64,000 nt of DNA from Veillonella sp. DNF00869 (GCF_001553345.1 NZ_KQ960749.1:124001-188000), one strand, 5' to 3'; numbered from the stretch's first letter, positions 27,933-36,699 are shown. Notes: generated from the sequence alone by a model not told the origin. Numbers and translations are program-made.

Positions 27933-29228
27933 TTATAATCCAAAGCGAGCCATAATGGTATCTACATGACGTAACAATGGTGTTGGATCAAAGCAGGCAT
28001 CAATTTCTTCTGCACTTAGGTATTTTGCAATCTCTGGATCAGATTTCAATCCTGTAGCGAAATCTTTGCCTTCTAACCAACGAGCCATAGCATGACGTTG
28101 TACCCAGCGATAGGCTTCATCACGAACAGCACCTTTATCCACCAAATGCGTTAAAATCGTTTGGCTAAATACAAGACCACCTGTTAAGTTCAAGTTTTTC
28201 ATCATATTTTCAGGATATACCAATAATTTATCTACCGTACGGGTAGCTAGATGAATCATATAATCTAATGTAATTGTCGCATCTGGTAAAATCACACGTT
28301 CTACAGAGCTGTGAGAAATATCGCGCTCATGCCATAAAGCTTGGTCTTCAAAGGCTGCTTGTGCATGACCACGCAAGATACGTGCTAGACCACAAATTCT
28401 TTCACATGTAATTGGGTTTCGTTTATGCGGCATTGCAGAGGACCCTTTTTGTTTTGGGCTAAAATACTCTTCCGCTTCACGGACTTCTGTACGTTGTAAG
28501 TGACGAATTTCCAAAGCGATACGATCTAAAGTACCACCAATAACTGCAATCATAGACAACAATTCTGCATGACGGTCACGAGATACCACCTGTGTAGCTA
28601 CTTTCACTGGTTCTAACCCCAATTTTTCACATACATATTGTTCCACAAATGGATCAATATTAGAGTATGTTCCTACAGCACCAGACAATTTACCTACCGC
28701 TACGGATTGACGAGCCTGTTCTAAACGAGCAATGTCACGATCAATTTCGGACATCCAGTTCACTAGCTTCACGCCAAATGTAATCGGTTCCCCGTGAATA
28801 CCATGCGTACGGCCAATCATCGGCGTATATTTGAACTCTACCGCACGGCGAGCTAGGACCTCACGGAAATTACGCAAGCCTTTTAACAACAAGTCGCAAG
28901 CTTGTTTCATCATGTATCCCAAGGCCGTATCTTTTACATCTGTGGACGTTAAACCAAGATGAATGTATTTCGCAAACTCAGGTCCTACGTATTCGCCTAC
29001 AGCAGTGACAAAGGAAATAATGTCATGATTCGTTTCTCGTTCAATCTCACGAATCCGTTCTACTTGAAAGTCCCCTTTTTCACGAATCGCTACGGCCGCT
29101 TCTTTTGGGATAATCCCCAATTCTGCCTGCGCTTCCGATGCCAAAATTTCAACTAATAACATCGTATCGAACTCATTGCGTTCGCTCCAAATATGTCCCA
29201 TCTCTTCACGAGTGTAGCGATTAATCAT
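27933..29228 (-). CDS. purB: Adenylosuccinate lyase
   Basis: 431 residues, the normal size for the Bacillus-type enzyme, which acts twice in purine synthesis (SAICAR to AICAR and adenylosuccinate to AMP). Fumarase/aspartase-superfamily blocks: FVTAVGEYVGPEFAKYIHLGLTSTDVKDT with the TSTD motif, GRTHGIHGEPITFG with the catalytic His, and the signature loop GSSAMPHKRNPIT. AAGGAGTTATAGT precedes the ATG. Monocistronic with its own terminator. Confidence 0.97.
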   Translation of the reverse strand: MINRYTREEMGHIWSERNEFDTMLLVEILASEAQAELGIIPKEAAVAIREKGDFQVERIREIERETNHDIISFVTAVGEYVGPEFAKYIHLGLTSTDVKDTALGYMMKQACDLLLKGLRNFREVLARRAVEFKYTPMIGRTHGIHGEPITFGVKLVNWMSEIDRDIARLEQARQSVAVGKLSGAVGTYSNIDPFVEQYVCEKLGLEPVKVATQVVSRDRHAELLSMIAVIGGTLDRIALEIRHLQRTEVREAEEYFSPKQKGSSAMPHKRNPITCERICGLARILRGHAQAAFEDQALWHERDISHSSVERVILPDATITLDYMIHLATRTVDKLLVYPENMMKNLNLTGGLVFSQTILTHLVDKGAVRDEAYRWVQRHAMARWLEGKDFATGLKSDPEIAKYLSAEEIDACFDPTPLLRHVDTIMARFGL

Positions 29229-29460
29229 ACTATAACTCCTTTATCTAATCCGTTTCCTTATAGAAATATTTTATTATCCATTGTACATCCCCTTAGGGCA
29301 TTCTATATTACTTTATCATTATACAAAAATCAGGGCCAACTGTCAGCTATTAGTTCGTGATCCCACAAGTATAAAGTGGTTGTCAACTAATAGTTAACAA
29401 CCACTTAGCAGCAGAAACCACTCTATCAACTCTCTTACTATATCAAACTAGCACATGGCA

Positions 29461-29526
29461 AGAACAGCCACATCACTTCTAAAAACTACCCTACGTGAAA
29501 GTTTTTAGAAACAACATGGCTGTTCT
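29461..29526 (-). terminator. Hairpin downstream of the MFS gene
   Basis: Outer arms AGAACAGCCA/TGGCTGTTCT enclose an inner stem CTAAAAACT/AGTTTTTAG whose loop reads TTCACGTAGGGT on the minus strand. The same inner core recurs at 31534. A second hairpin, AAGTGGTTGT/ACAACCACTT, lies at 29375-29406. The rest of the 363-bp gap up to purB holds only AT-rich promoter-like sequence. Confidence 0.7.
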
Positions 29527-29591
29527 AATCAATCTCTATGCACTACTATTCGTTATCTCATGATGAAAAACCATAATCAAGTACATTTGCA

Positions 29592-30935
29592 TTATATACT
29601 CTTTTTATTCCATCCAGCAGGAATCGCCCCAACCAAGCAAATAATACCAAACACAACTAATGCGATAGTACTGTTATACGCCATCATTTGTAGCGCCGTT
29701 CTTCCTTCTATTGTATACGCAAGAATAATCCCTATAAGTGCCATACTCAATGTCTGCCCCAATAGCCGCACTGTGGAAATGGTAGACGATGCAAAACCGA
29801 TGTACTCTTTCGGTACAGAACTCATAATTAGATTATTATTCGGCGGTGCAAAGCAACTAACTCCAATACCAACAACAGCTAAGCTCACCATAATGATTGT
29901 CATGCTTTCAGTGAAAGTGCCATACGCCATAGCTAGTAAACCTACACCGATGAGTACCATGCCCCAACGAGCAAATACTACGGGATTATATCGATCAGAC
30001 AGTGCGCCCATGCGAGGTGCCAAGAACACCATAATTCCGGTTTGTATGCACAAAATCAATCCTGTCATACGAGAATCAAATCCCATAATCATTTGTAAAA
30101 ATAAAGATAATACAAAACCTACACCAAAGGTGGCACTAAAGTTCATCATCGCAGCTATACTGGACATCGTAAATACTATATTAGACAAGAACATTCTAAC
30201 TGGTATGAGTGGATCTTTACTATTCCACTCTACATAACCTAATAGGCATAATGCTAGTATACCAGCTCCCACAGCATAGGCACTCCACCAAAATCGAACC
30301 CATTCCGTAATACCAATCATCACTGCACTGATACCCAAGGCGTATAAAAGTAAACTTCTCGTAGAAATACTACTATCTGGTGTATGTACCCATTCCTCAT
30401 GCAAAGAGCGAAAAGCCATCACATTTGCTACAACACCTAGTAAGGTAGTAAACACAAAAATACTGCGCCAACCATAATAATAATTTAGAAATCCACCTAC
30501 GGCCGGCCCCAAGGATAACCCCAAATAGACCATACCTCCGATCATACCAAATGCGTAACCACGCCGTTCTAATGGTACCGATAAAGTCAAAATAGACATA
30601 GACGTAGTATACACAACCCCTAAGGCAATCCCTTGCAAGGCTCGATACACCGTCAGCATCTCTACTGAGTCAACAAAGCACATAAACCCAGATATCATCG
30701 TAAATACAATACTACCTATATAAAATAGCTTGCGCTTTCCATAGATATCCGCTAGTTTACCAGCAGGAATCACCGCCACCGTACAGCACAGTAAAAAAGA
30801 TTCCACCACCCATGCCATATCATTCGTAGTAGCCCCAAACTCTTGCATCATATCTGGAAAAGACATGGTGAGAGAACTCGATACAAAGGGATTTAAAAAC
30901 GCCGCTATCATCATCGTATATAAAACAGATTTCAT
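29592..30935 (-). CDS. MFS transporter, DHA2-like drug/export family
   Basis: 447 residues with about 12-14 membrane spans. Features of the drug:proton antiporter group: MSFPDMMQEFGATTNDMAWVV near the N-terminus, the loop 2-3 motif GKLADIYGKRKLFYIGS, YRALQGIALG and the antiporter motif C-like GLSLGPAVGGFLNYYYGWRSIF. Exports an unknown compound across the inner membrane. AGGAGTGATAATTAG precedes the ATG. Monocistronic, flanked by toxin locus B. Confidence 0.85.
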   Translation of the reverse strand: MKSVLYTMMIAAFLNPFVSSSLTMSFPDMMQEFGATTNDMAWVVESFLLCCTVAVIPAGKLADIYGKRKLFYIGSIVFTMISGFMCFVDSVEMLTVYRALQGIALGVVYTTSMSILTLSVPLERRGYAFGMIGGMVYLGLSLGPAVGGFLNYYYGWRSIFVFTTLLGVVANVMAFRSLHEEWVHTPDSSISTRSLLLYALGISAVMIGITEWVRFWWSAYAVGAGILALCLLGYVEWNSKDPLIPVRMFLSNIVFTMSSIAAMMNFSATFGVGFVLSLFLQMIMGFDSRMTGLILCIQTGIMVFLAPRMGALSDRYNPVVFARWGMVLIGVGLLAMAYGTFTESMTIIMVSLAVVGIGVSCFAPPNNNLIMSSVPKEYIGFASSTISTVRLLGQTLSMALIGIILAYTIEGRTALQMMAYNSTIALVVFGIICLVGAIPAGWNKKSI

Positions 30936-31112
30936 CTAATTATCACTCCTCATTTCAATATACTCTCATTATAACAATACAATTGAGGTTTTGAAAGCAA
31001 CTAACCTTATAGACTATACTAATCTAAACCTTCGGCATATATTGTACATATACCTCAAAAAGAAGTTTAACATTTATATGACAGCCTTCTTGACTTGTGC
31101 TATACTACAGAC

Positions 31113-31180
31113 ATATAGGTTGAGTGTTTCCATCGAAATAAAGAACCCCACAGCGGCTACTGTGGAGGTTCTACTTTTTT
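31113..31180 (+). ncRNA. Predicted small RNA B1
   Basis: Promoter ATGACA (31078-31083), 17-bp spacer, TATACT (31101-31106). About 68 nt: a 5' segment GGTTGAGTGTTTCCATCG and a terminator ACCCCACAG/CTGTGGAGGT followed by TTTTTT. It is a diverged tandem copy of B2. Its 5' segment matches the toxin B start region only partly, so it may target another, unseen toxin mRNA. Confidence 0.65.
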
Positions 31181-31217
31181 AGATGACAATTCTCTTTATT
31201 TATGATATACTATAACC

Positions 31218-31287
31218 AACAAGTTGATTAAGTTCCATTGGGACAACGAAACCCCACAGTTGCAGCTGTGGGGTTTCTGCTTTTTTT
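31218..31287 (+). ncRNA. Predicted antitoxin small RNA B2
   Basis: Promoter ATGACA (31183-31188), 17-bp spacer, TATACT (31206-31211), identical in layout to B1. About 70 nt ending in AAACCCCACAG/CTGTGGGGTTT and a T run. Its 5' segment GTTGATTAAGTTCCATTGG is, apart from a 2-nt gap and two substitutions, the complement of the toxin B mRNA around its start codon (plus strand GCTGATTAAGAAGTCCATTGG at 31389-31409). So it can pair with the toxin start even though it is encoded ~100 bp away. Confidence 0.72.
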
Positions 31288-31309
31288 AGAGAGCTACCTC
31301 CATATTAGG

Positions 31310-31405
31310 CTAGTTACCCTTAAATCTCCTGTCTAGCCATTTGCAAAAATAATAACTAACTATTCCTGCCATAACAGAGATTGTAAAGCTGATTAAGAAG
31401 TCCAT
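31310..31405 (-). CDS. Small membrane toxin-like peptide B
   Basis: 31 residues: MDFLISFTISVMAGIVSYYF then CKWLDRRFKGN, a single membrane span ending in an aromatic/basic tail, as in many type I toxins of Firmicutes. Shine-Dalgarno AAGGGGGTG lies 6 nt before the ATG, and an upstream ACCTCC (31430-31435 region) can pair with GGGGGT and mask it. -10 TATACT at 31452-31457. Unrelated in sequence to toxins A and C. Small RNAs B1 and B2 converge on it. Toxicity is inferred from size, structure and the antisense match. Confidence 0.72.
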   Translation of the reverse strand: MDFLISFTISVMAGIVSYYFCKWLDRRFKGN

Positions 31406-31514
31406 TGGTTCACCCCCTTCCTGTCACCAGTATTGGGGAGGTAACATCTACAGTATAGCAAAAATTCACAAACTATAAAACAACATATCTCCTCCCGGAG
31501 TATTATATGCAAAA

Positions 31515-31579
31515 GAAAAGCCGTATAACTTCAAGAAAACTTTCGCGTAGGGCAGTTTTCTGAAGTTGTACGGCTTTTC
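31515..31579 (-). terminator. korB terminator
   Basis: Outer stem GAAAAGCCGTA/TACGGCTTTTC, inner ACTTCA/TGAAGT and a core AGAAAACTTTCGCGTAGGGC..AGTTTTCT. TTTTCTTTT follows on the minus strand, 37 bp after the korB stop. Confidence 0.85.
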
Positions 31580-31615
31580 GCCACATTTCATATCCTCAAA
31601 CGAGATATGTTGTTT

Positions 31616-32488
31616 CTATTTAAACTCGTTGCAAAGAGATGCAAACATCTCTGCATCTGGTTTCACCACATCATGTACTAATGCACGCGCATGTGGACCA
31701 CCGTTGGCAGCATATAATGCTTGTTCAAAGGATGGTTTTGTTGTATCTTGATAAATCAAACCTGTTACAAGACCATTGGTTTCACCTAACATAGCAAATG
31801 CTTCTGCACGGTTTGTTGGATCGTAACCTTCTGGCAAGTTTACTAGATTATCTTTGAAGTAATCATAGCCATTTTGTTTATTGTACGTTACGCAAGGGCT
31901 GAACACGTTAATGAAAGAGAATCCTTCGTGTTGCATACCTTGTTTAATTAAATCCACCAATTGTGCACGGTTTACCATGTAACTTTGTGCTACGAAAGTA
32001 GCACCAGAAGCAATGGCTGTTTCACAGATTGGCAATGGACTTTCAAAAGAACCATGTGGAGACGTTTTTGTCACAAAACCCACGTCAGAACGAGGAGATG
32101 TTTGACCTTTGGTTAAACCATATACATGGTTATCCATAACCACATACGTAATATTTACATTACGTTTGAACGCATGGATCGTATGACCCATACCGATAGC
32201 AAATGCATCACCGTCACCACCGCAAACCACAACGTTCATATCTTCATTTGCTAATTTCACACCTTGTGCATAAGGAAGTGCACGACCATGTGTTGTATGC
32301 GCACCATAGGCATAGAAGTAACCACCGATACGGCTAGAACAACCGATACCAGAGATAACAGCCAATTTTTCAGGCGCAATATCAAGAGCAGCTACTGCAT
32401 CAGCGATGGCTGCTTGTACCCCATAATGACCACAACCTGGACACCAGTTAGGGCGGATATCATTTCTATATTCATTTGCTGTAGCCAT
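31616..32488 (-). CDS. korB: 2-oxoacid:ferredoxin oxidoreductase beta subunit
   Basis: 290 residues, the thiamine-diphosphate-binding subunit. Cluster cysteines in NWCPGCGHYG, GIGCSSRIGG and FSPCVTYNK; the TPP/Mg motif is GGDGDAFAIGMGHTIHAFKRN with the second half VMDNHVYGLTKGQ. With the alpha/gamma subunit upstream it oxidises a 2-oxoacid (2-oxoglutarate most likely by homology, pyruvate possible) with CoA and reduces ferredoxin, or runs reductively. Start codon overlaps the korA stop (TAATG). The two-gene, fused gamma-alpha form is typical of KorAB. Confidence 0.9.
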   Translation of the reverse strand: MATANEYRNDIRPNWCPGCGHYGVQAAIADAVAALDIAPEKLAVISGIGCSSRIGGYFYAYGAHTTHGRALPYAQGVKLANEDMNVVVCGGDGDAFAIGMGHTIHAFKRNVNITYVVMDNHVYGLTKGQTSPRSDVGFVTKTSPHGSFESPLPICETAIASGATFVAQSYMVNRAQLVDLIKQGMQHEGFSFINVFSPCVTYNKQNGYDYFKDNLVNLPEGYDPTNRAEAFAMLGETNGLVTGLIYQDTTKPSFEQALYAANGGPHARALVHDVVKPDAEMFASLCNEFK

Positions 32489-34239
32489 TATAAAACCTCC
32501 TTAATTGCCGCTTTTACATAAGATGTTGTAAATGGATTACCATCATATTTTAAGCAACTAGAAAGTTTTTCTTTATTCGGCATGTTGATGCGGAATAAGT
32601 TAGTCAATTGACCTGTAGCATTTTGTTCGCAGATCACAACTTTTTTAGCACTGTTATAGAATGGTAGCAATTGTTCTTTCGGGAATGGTTTAATCAAGCG
32701 AAGTTGTAAATGGTTCACTTTATGGCCTTCTGCCTCTAATTCCACCACAGCTTCTTCAATAGCACCACGGCTAGAGTTGATACCGATAACAAGAACATCT
32801 GCTTCCTCATGTTTTGCATTGTTTAAGAATGGTTCATATACATCTGCTACTGTAGATAATTTACGGAAACGTTTATCTGTTTGTGCCACGTGCATAGAAG
32901 GGGCTTCTGCTGGTTTACCTTCTTCGTTATGCTCTAGACCAGTAGACAAGAATAGCCCATTTTTCATACCTGGGATAGTACGAGGGGAAATACCACTTTC
33001 AGTAATTTCAAAACGTTTGAAATACTTAGGATTTTCCAATGCTGGCAATTCTTCTTCTTTCATTAAATTACCACGTTCAATACCAACACGGTTCAAATCA
33101 AATGTTGGTACAGATTGTTTATTCAAGCCTTGTTGTAAATCAGGCATGAAAATAACTGGACATTGGTATTGTTCTGCCAAGTTGAAGGCATGTTGAATTT
33201 CGTAGAAACATTCTTCAATGCTTGTAGGTGCGATAACGATATTGGAATAATCGCCATGCGCATTGTAGCAAGCTGCATCGATATCAGATGTTTCTACCTT
33301 TGTAGCCATGCCTGTAGATGGGCCAGAACGTTGCACATCGATGATAAGCATTGGCAATTCAGCCATAGATGCCATGGATAAAGACTCCGCCATCAAGCTC
33401 AAGCCAGGGCCAGATGTACATGTAAAGCCACGAACACCAGCGTATACACCACCCATAGCCATCATACATGCAGCAATCTCATCTTCTGTTTGTACCACAG
33501 TAGAACCAACTTTATCCATTTTCTTAATCATGTATTCCATTACTTCAGAAGCCGGTGTAATTGGGTAGGACGCCATAAAACGGGATCCCGCTGCAATCGC
33601 ACCTAATGCTAAGGCTTCATTACCAAGTAAGAACATTTGATCTTTTGGTGTTGGTTTGTCCAATGTATCTACTTCTACATCACCCAATTGTTCTTTTACA
33701 AGATCATAACCCAATTGGAATGCTTGTAAGTTTTTGTTAATAATATCTTCGGATTTTTTCGCAAAGCGAGCTTTAATAGCTGTTAAGAATAATTCTGTTT
33801 CAAAGCCTAATAAGGCAACAGACATCCCCAATGCCACGATGTTACGCATCAACAAGGAACCTTGTTGTAATGCCGTTTCAGAAATCGGCAAGGCCAAACA
33901 AGTCACACCTGTGCCTGTGAAAGCTTCAAAATTAGGATTTACTTTGCTATCGCAAATGATAAAGCCACCTTCACGTACTTCTTTACCGTGCATATCTACA
34001 GTTTCTTGGTCAAGCGCTACCAAGAAATCGATATGCTCGCCTACTGTCATAATTTGTTCTAATGCGATACGTAATGCAAATGTTGTATGACCACCTTTGA
34101 TACGAGATGCAAACAAACGTTGGCTGTACAAGGAATAGCCTTCTTTGGCAAGAATCGTAGCTAAAATTTCGCCACAGCTTTCAATACCTTCACCTTGCTG
34201 ACCGCCCATTTTCCAGATAAAATCTTTACGTTTTTGCAA
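32488..34239 (-). CDS. korA: 2-oxoacid:ferredoxin oxidoreductase fused gamma/alpha subunit
   Basis: About 583 residues. Residues ~1-190 are the gamma (CoA-interacting) domain starting WKMGGQQGEGIESCGEILA with SRIKGGHTTFALRI; residues ~200-400 are the alpha domain with NEALALGAIAAGSRFMASYPITPASE and TCTSGPGLSLM; the C-terminal ~120 residues form domain II. Start: GGAGG is followed by GTG then, 8 nt on, a TTG (34239); the TTG has proper spacing and is chosen. A minus-strand promoter TTGATG-17-TATTAT lies at about 34345-34374. Confidence 0.88.
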   Translation of the reverse strand: MQKRKDFIWKMGGQQGEGIESCGEILATILAKEGYSLYSQRLFASRIKGGHTTFALRIALEQIMTVGEHIDFLVALDQETVDMHGKEVREGGFIICDSKVNPNFEAFTGTGVTCLALPISETALQQGSLLMRNIVALGMSVALLGFETELFLTAIKARFAKKSEDIINKNLQAFQLGYDLVKEQLGDVEVDTLDKPTPKDQMFLLGNEALALGAIAAGSRFMASYPITPASEVMEYMIKKMDKVGSTVVQTEDEIAACMMAMGGVYAGVRGFTCTSGPGLSLMAESLSMASMAELPMLIIDVQRSGPSTGMATKVETSDIDAACYNAHGDYSNIVIAPTSIEECFYEIQHAFNLAEQYQCPVIFMPDLQQGLNKQSVPTFDLNRVGIERGNLMKEEELPALENPKYFKRFEITESGISPRTIPGMKNGLFLSTGLEHNEEGKPAEAPSMHVAQTDKRFRKLSTVADVYEPFLNNAKHEEADVLVIGINSSRGAIEEAVVELEAEGHKVNHLQLRLIKPFPKEQLLPFYNSAKKVVICEQNATGQLTNLFRINMPNKEKLSSCLKYDGNPFTTSYVKAAIKEVL

Positions 34240-34344
34240 GAGATTCACCCTCCTTAGGATTGTAATATAGGACCACAGAAAGACTGTTATTTATTAAGTG
34301 TTTTCGATACACATCAATCTCTCAAAGTTCATCTTTAATAATAG

Positions 34345-34374
34345 CATTTTTACCGTTTTTCATCAATCATATTC
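34345..34374 (-). promoter_or_regulatory. korAB promoter
   Basis: TTGATG, 17-bp spacer, TATTAT on the minus strand, about 100 nt before the korA start and downstream of the hairpin RNA terminators. It makes korAB transcription independent of the RNA at 34526-34710. The rest of 34249-34477 is AT-rich without further signals. Confidence 0.65.
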
Positions 34375-34477
34375 CCTATATTTATAAACTATTTTTGCGC
34401 CACTTAAAGACTATTTATACATCTATTTTCTAAACATATATAATAATCTCTATATATAGACATTCCTTATAAGCAAA

Positions 34478-34525
34478 AAATACAAAAACCTCGGCCAAGA
34501 GAATACAGCCGAGGTCTTTGTATTT
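34478..34525 (-). terminator. Strong terminator between hairpin RNA and korAB
   Basis: Stem AAATACAAAAACCTCGGC/GCCGAGGTCTTTGTATTT with one mismatch, followed by TTTTTT on the minus strand. It backs up the terminator at the end of the hairpin RNA. Confidence 0.88.
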
Positions 34526-34710
34526 GAGAAAAAAGAGAGAGAACATTTGAAATAGCTTCAAATGTTTTGTTGGGGCAATGGGGGGGGCGCCCCTTCGGTA
34601 AAAGTAGGGTCTTTTACCTGGGAAGGTATAAGATCAACCCTTCCCTATTGTAAGTTAGGTAGATAAAGAGAGAGATCTTTATCTAGCAAAGGTAGTGTGA
34701 ACCCTTTGCC
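34526..34710 (-). ncRNA. Orphan ~185-nt multi-hairpin RNA, family not recognised
   Basis: Promoter on the minus strand: TTTACT (34740-34745), 17 bp, TATAAT (34717-34722). No ORF follows. Reading on: hairpin GCAAAGG/CCTTTGC, hairpin AGATAAAGA/TCTTTATCT, hairpin GGGAAGG/CCTTCCC, hairpin GGTAAAAG/CTTTTACC, a GGGGCG and C8 segment, then terminator stem AACATTTGAA/TTCAAATGTT with TCTCTCTCTTTTTT. Loops are pyrimidine-rich and unpaired (for example ACCCTA, TCTCTC). Five tidy stems in series plus own promoter and terminator argue for a real structured RNA. It does not fit a riboswitch class, 6S, tmRNA, SRP or RNase P that I can recognise. Confidence 0.72.
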
Positions 34711-34716
34711 TGAGTT

Positions 34717-34745
34717 ATTATAGCAAATGATACTTTAAAAGTAAA
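34717..34745 (-). promoter_or_regulatory. Promoter of the multi-hairpin RNA
   Basis: TTTACT at 34740-34745 and TATAAT at 34717-34722 with exactly 17 bp between. Confidence 0.75.
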
Positions 34746-34844
34746 CACATGAACCATAAATTTAAAGCTTTTTTATATATTTTTTACATATAACATTATA
34801 AAATATTTATATTATAGCCTATTAATATTCTTTCAATAGGATAT

Positions 34845-35540
34845 TTACTTCTCTTTCTGTTTTGCTAATAACTCTGCATGAGCCTTTTTAAATACAAACG
34901 CATTCCGTACATGAGCTCGCATTCGTTCTTCTGCCAGCTGTCCATTGCGATCATGGATAGCTTCCATAATTTGTTGATGTTCTAGGTCACAAGAGATTGT
35001 TCGAGTTTTATCTGATGTACTGATGTACATATCGCGATTGACCATTTCCCGAAAATCTGCTAGATAATCTGCTACACGATCATTTCCAGAAAATTCTGCA
35101 ATTAACGTATGAAAGCGACTATTAATAGCTACCCGTTCTTCTGGATCTTCCGTGTGAATCCCTGCATCGCACACTTCTTGTAACTCTACTAGTTGCTCCT
35201 CTGTGCATCGTTCTGCACAAAGTCTAGCACCCAAGCCTTCCATTACTTCACGACATTGATACATGGCTACAATCTCTTCTGGAGAATAACCTTTTACCGT
35301 CACACCTTTCCATGGCTTGATAACTACCAAATTATCTTTCGCTAACTTACGAAATGCTTCACGTACCGGTGTGGCACTCACATTTAATTGCTCTGCAATA
35401 CGCACTTCACTTAATTTCATTTTTGGCTTTAAAGAACCCGTTAAAATAGCTTGCTTTAGCGACATATATACTTGCTCACTCAACGGCAGTCGCCCAATTG
35501 AGTCAATACTATGCAAACGATACTCTTCCGTCTTATCCAT
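34845..35540 (-). CDS. GntR-family regulator with FCD domain
   Basis: 231 residues. Residues ~18-85 are a winged helix of the GntR type: LSEQVYMSLKQAILTGSLKP, then LSEVRIAEQLNVSATPVREAFRKLAKDNLV. Residues ~90-220 form an all-helical FCD domain with metal-type residues (NSRFHTLIAEFSGND, LEHQQIMEAIHDRN). FCD regulators bind small carboxylic acids. Located upstream of the hairpin RNA and korAB and on the same strand, but separated from them by the RNA's promoter and two terminators. The ligand is unknown. TGGAGGGGGATTCG precedes the ATG. Confidence 0.9.
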   Translation of the reverse strand: MDKTEEYRLHSIDSIGRLPLSEQVYMSLKQAILTGSLKPKMKLSEVRIAEQLNVSATPVREAFRKLAKDNLVVIKPWKGVTVKGYSPEEIVAMYQCREVMEGLGARLCAERCTEEQLVELQEVCDAGIHTEDPEERVAINSRFHTLIAEFSGNDRVADYLADFREMVNRDMYISTSDKTRTISCDLEHQQIMEAIHDRNGQLAEERMRAHVRNAFVFKKAHAELLAKQKEK

Positions 35541-35732
35541 CGAATCCCCCTCCAGGATGTTACTTTTCTATATTTTCACCTAGTCTGGCATACGTAACAC
35601 ATTTCTTTCATTATACGTGAAGTAGGTCCTAAAAATCAATGAAATCTACAGAAACAACCCTTTCCCACAATTAAATTTCCTATGCTATAATAGTAATAAC
35701 TACTATATTTATGTTTAACATAGGAATCAACC

Positions 35733-36677
35733 ATGAGTCGTTGTCTAATTATTATAAACCCTGTATCAGGCGGCGGTCGGGCTCGCCGATACGTAATGGA
35801 ACTACAATGGCAACTAAGCGCGCTCTTTGATCGCTTAGAAGTAAAATTTACCCGACAATCCGGCGACGCCACCCGCTTCGCCATCGAAGCCTCCAACGAA
35901 GGGTTCGATGCTATCTTTTGTATGGGCGGTGATGGCACCATCAATGAAACTGTCAATGGTATTGTGAAAGCTGGCTGTCGCTCTAAATTCGGTTTCATTC
36001 CCCTTGGCACTGTCAATGATATGAGCCGTGCTTTGGGCATCCCCTTACAACCATTAGAAGCTATTCACGGCTTAAAAAATAGTACCATTCGCCATGTCGA
36101 TGTAGGTCGTTGTAACGATTCGTTTTTTTGCAACAATATCGCCATTGGGGTCATCCCTGAGGTTGTGGCCTCCGTCACTCCAAAAGAAAAACAATTACTG
36201 GGCCCCTTAGCCTACTTTGCCAAAGGTGGACAAGCTTTATTTACAACCAAGGATTATAAATTCCGCATCACTACCGAAGAAGGGACCCAAGAATTTATGT
36301 CCCCATTGGTCATCGCCTTACTGACTAATGTGGTATCTAGCTTTGAACATTTTATGCCTACTGCTTCCGTAGATGATGGGTATATGCGTATTATTATTTT
36401 CAAAGAATACTTCATCATGAACCTATTCTTCATCTTGCCACTCATTCTAAGTGGTTCTATTTATAATTCAAAATATGTAACCATATTAAAAGTCAAACAA
36501 GCTCGCATCGAAGTGTGTGACACCATGGATGCGTCCACCAACATGGATGGCGATATCGGACCTGATGCACCAGTAGACTTAGAAGTATTGCCTAAGTTTT
36601 TACAGGTCTACGTACCTAATAAGCGTCGCAAAAAACAACAAGGATTATTCTACAATCCATTACAAAAACAAATCTAA
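35733..36677 (+). CDS. Diacylglycerol/lipid kinase family protein
   Basis: 314 residues, DagK/YegS-type lipid kinase. The N-terminal nucleotide-binding domain has NPVSGGGRARR, the GGDGT motif in CMGGDGTINETVNGIV and PLGTVNDMSRALGIP; the C-terminal beta-sandwich contains ASTNMDGDIGPDAPVDLEV. It probably phosphorylates diacylglycerol or a related lipid at the inner membrane. Ribosome site is modest (AGGAATCAACC). Single gene, ended by a bidirectional hairpin shared with the next gene. Confidence 0.88.
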   Translation: MSRCLIIINPVSGGGRARRYVMELQWQLSALFDRLEVKFTRQSGDATRFAIEASNEGFDAIFCMGGDGTINETVNGIVKAGCRSKFGFIPLGTVNDMSRALGIPLQPLEAIHGLKNSTIRHVDVGRCNDSFFCNNIAIGVIPEVVASVTPKEKQLLGPLAYFAKGGQALFTTKDYKFRITTEEGTQEFMSPLVIALLTNVVSSFEHFMPTASVDDGYMRIIIFKEYFIMNLFFILPLILSGSIYNSKYVTILKVKQARIEVCDTMDASTNMDGDIGPDAPVDLEVLPKFLQVYVPNKRRKKQQGLFYNPLQKQI

Positions 36678-36699
36678 TCTCAAGAAATAAAACACTTAC

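Noticed and set aside
29560..30237. Open plus-strand frame of 225 codons opposite the MFS gene
   Set aside because: It lies wholly antisense to a clear membrane transporter and is rich in Ile/Thr/Asn/Pro as expected for a complement frame; no ribosome site.
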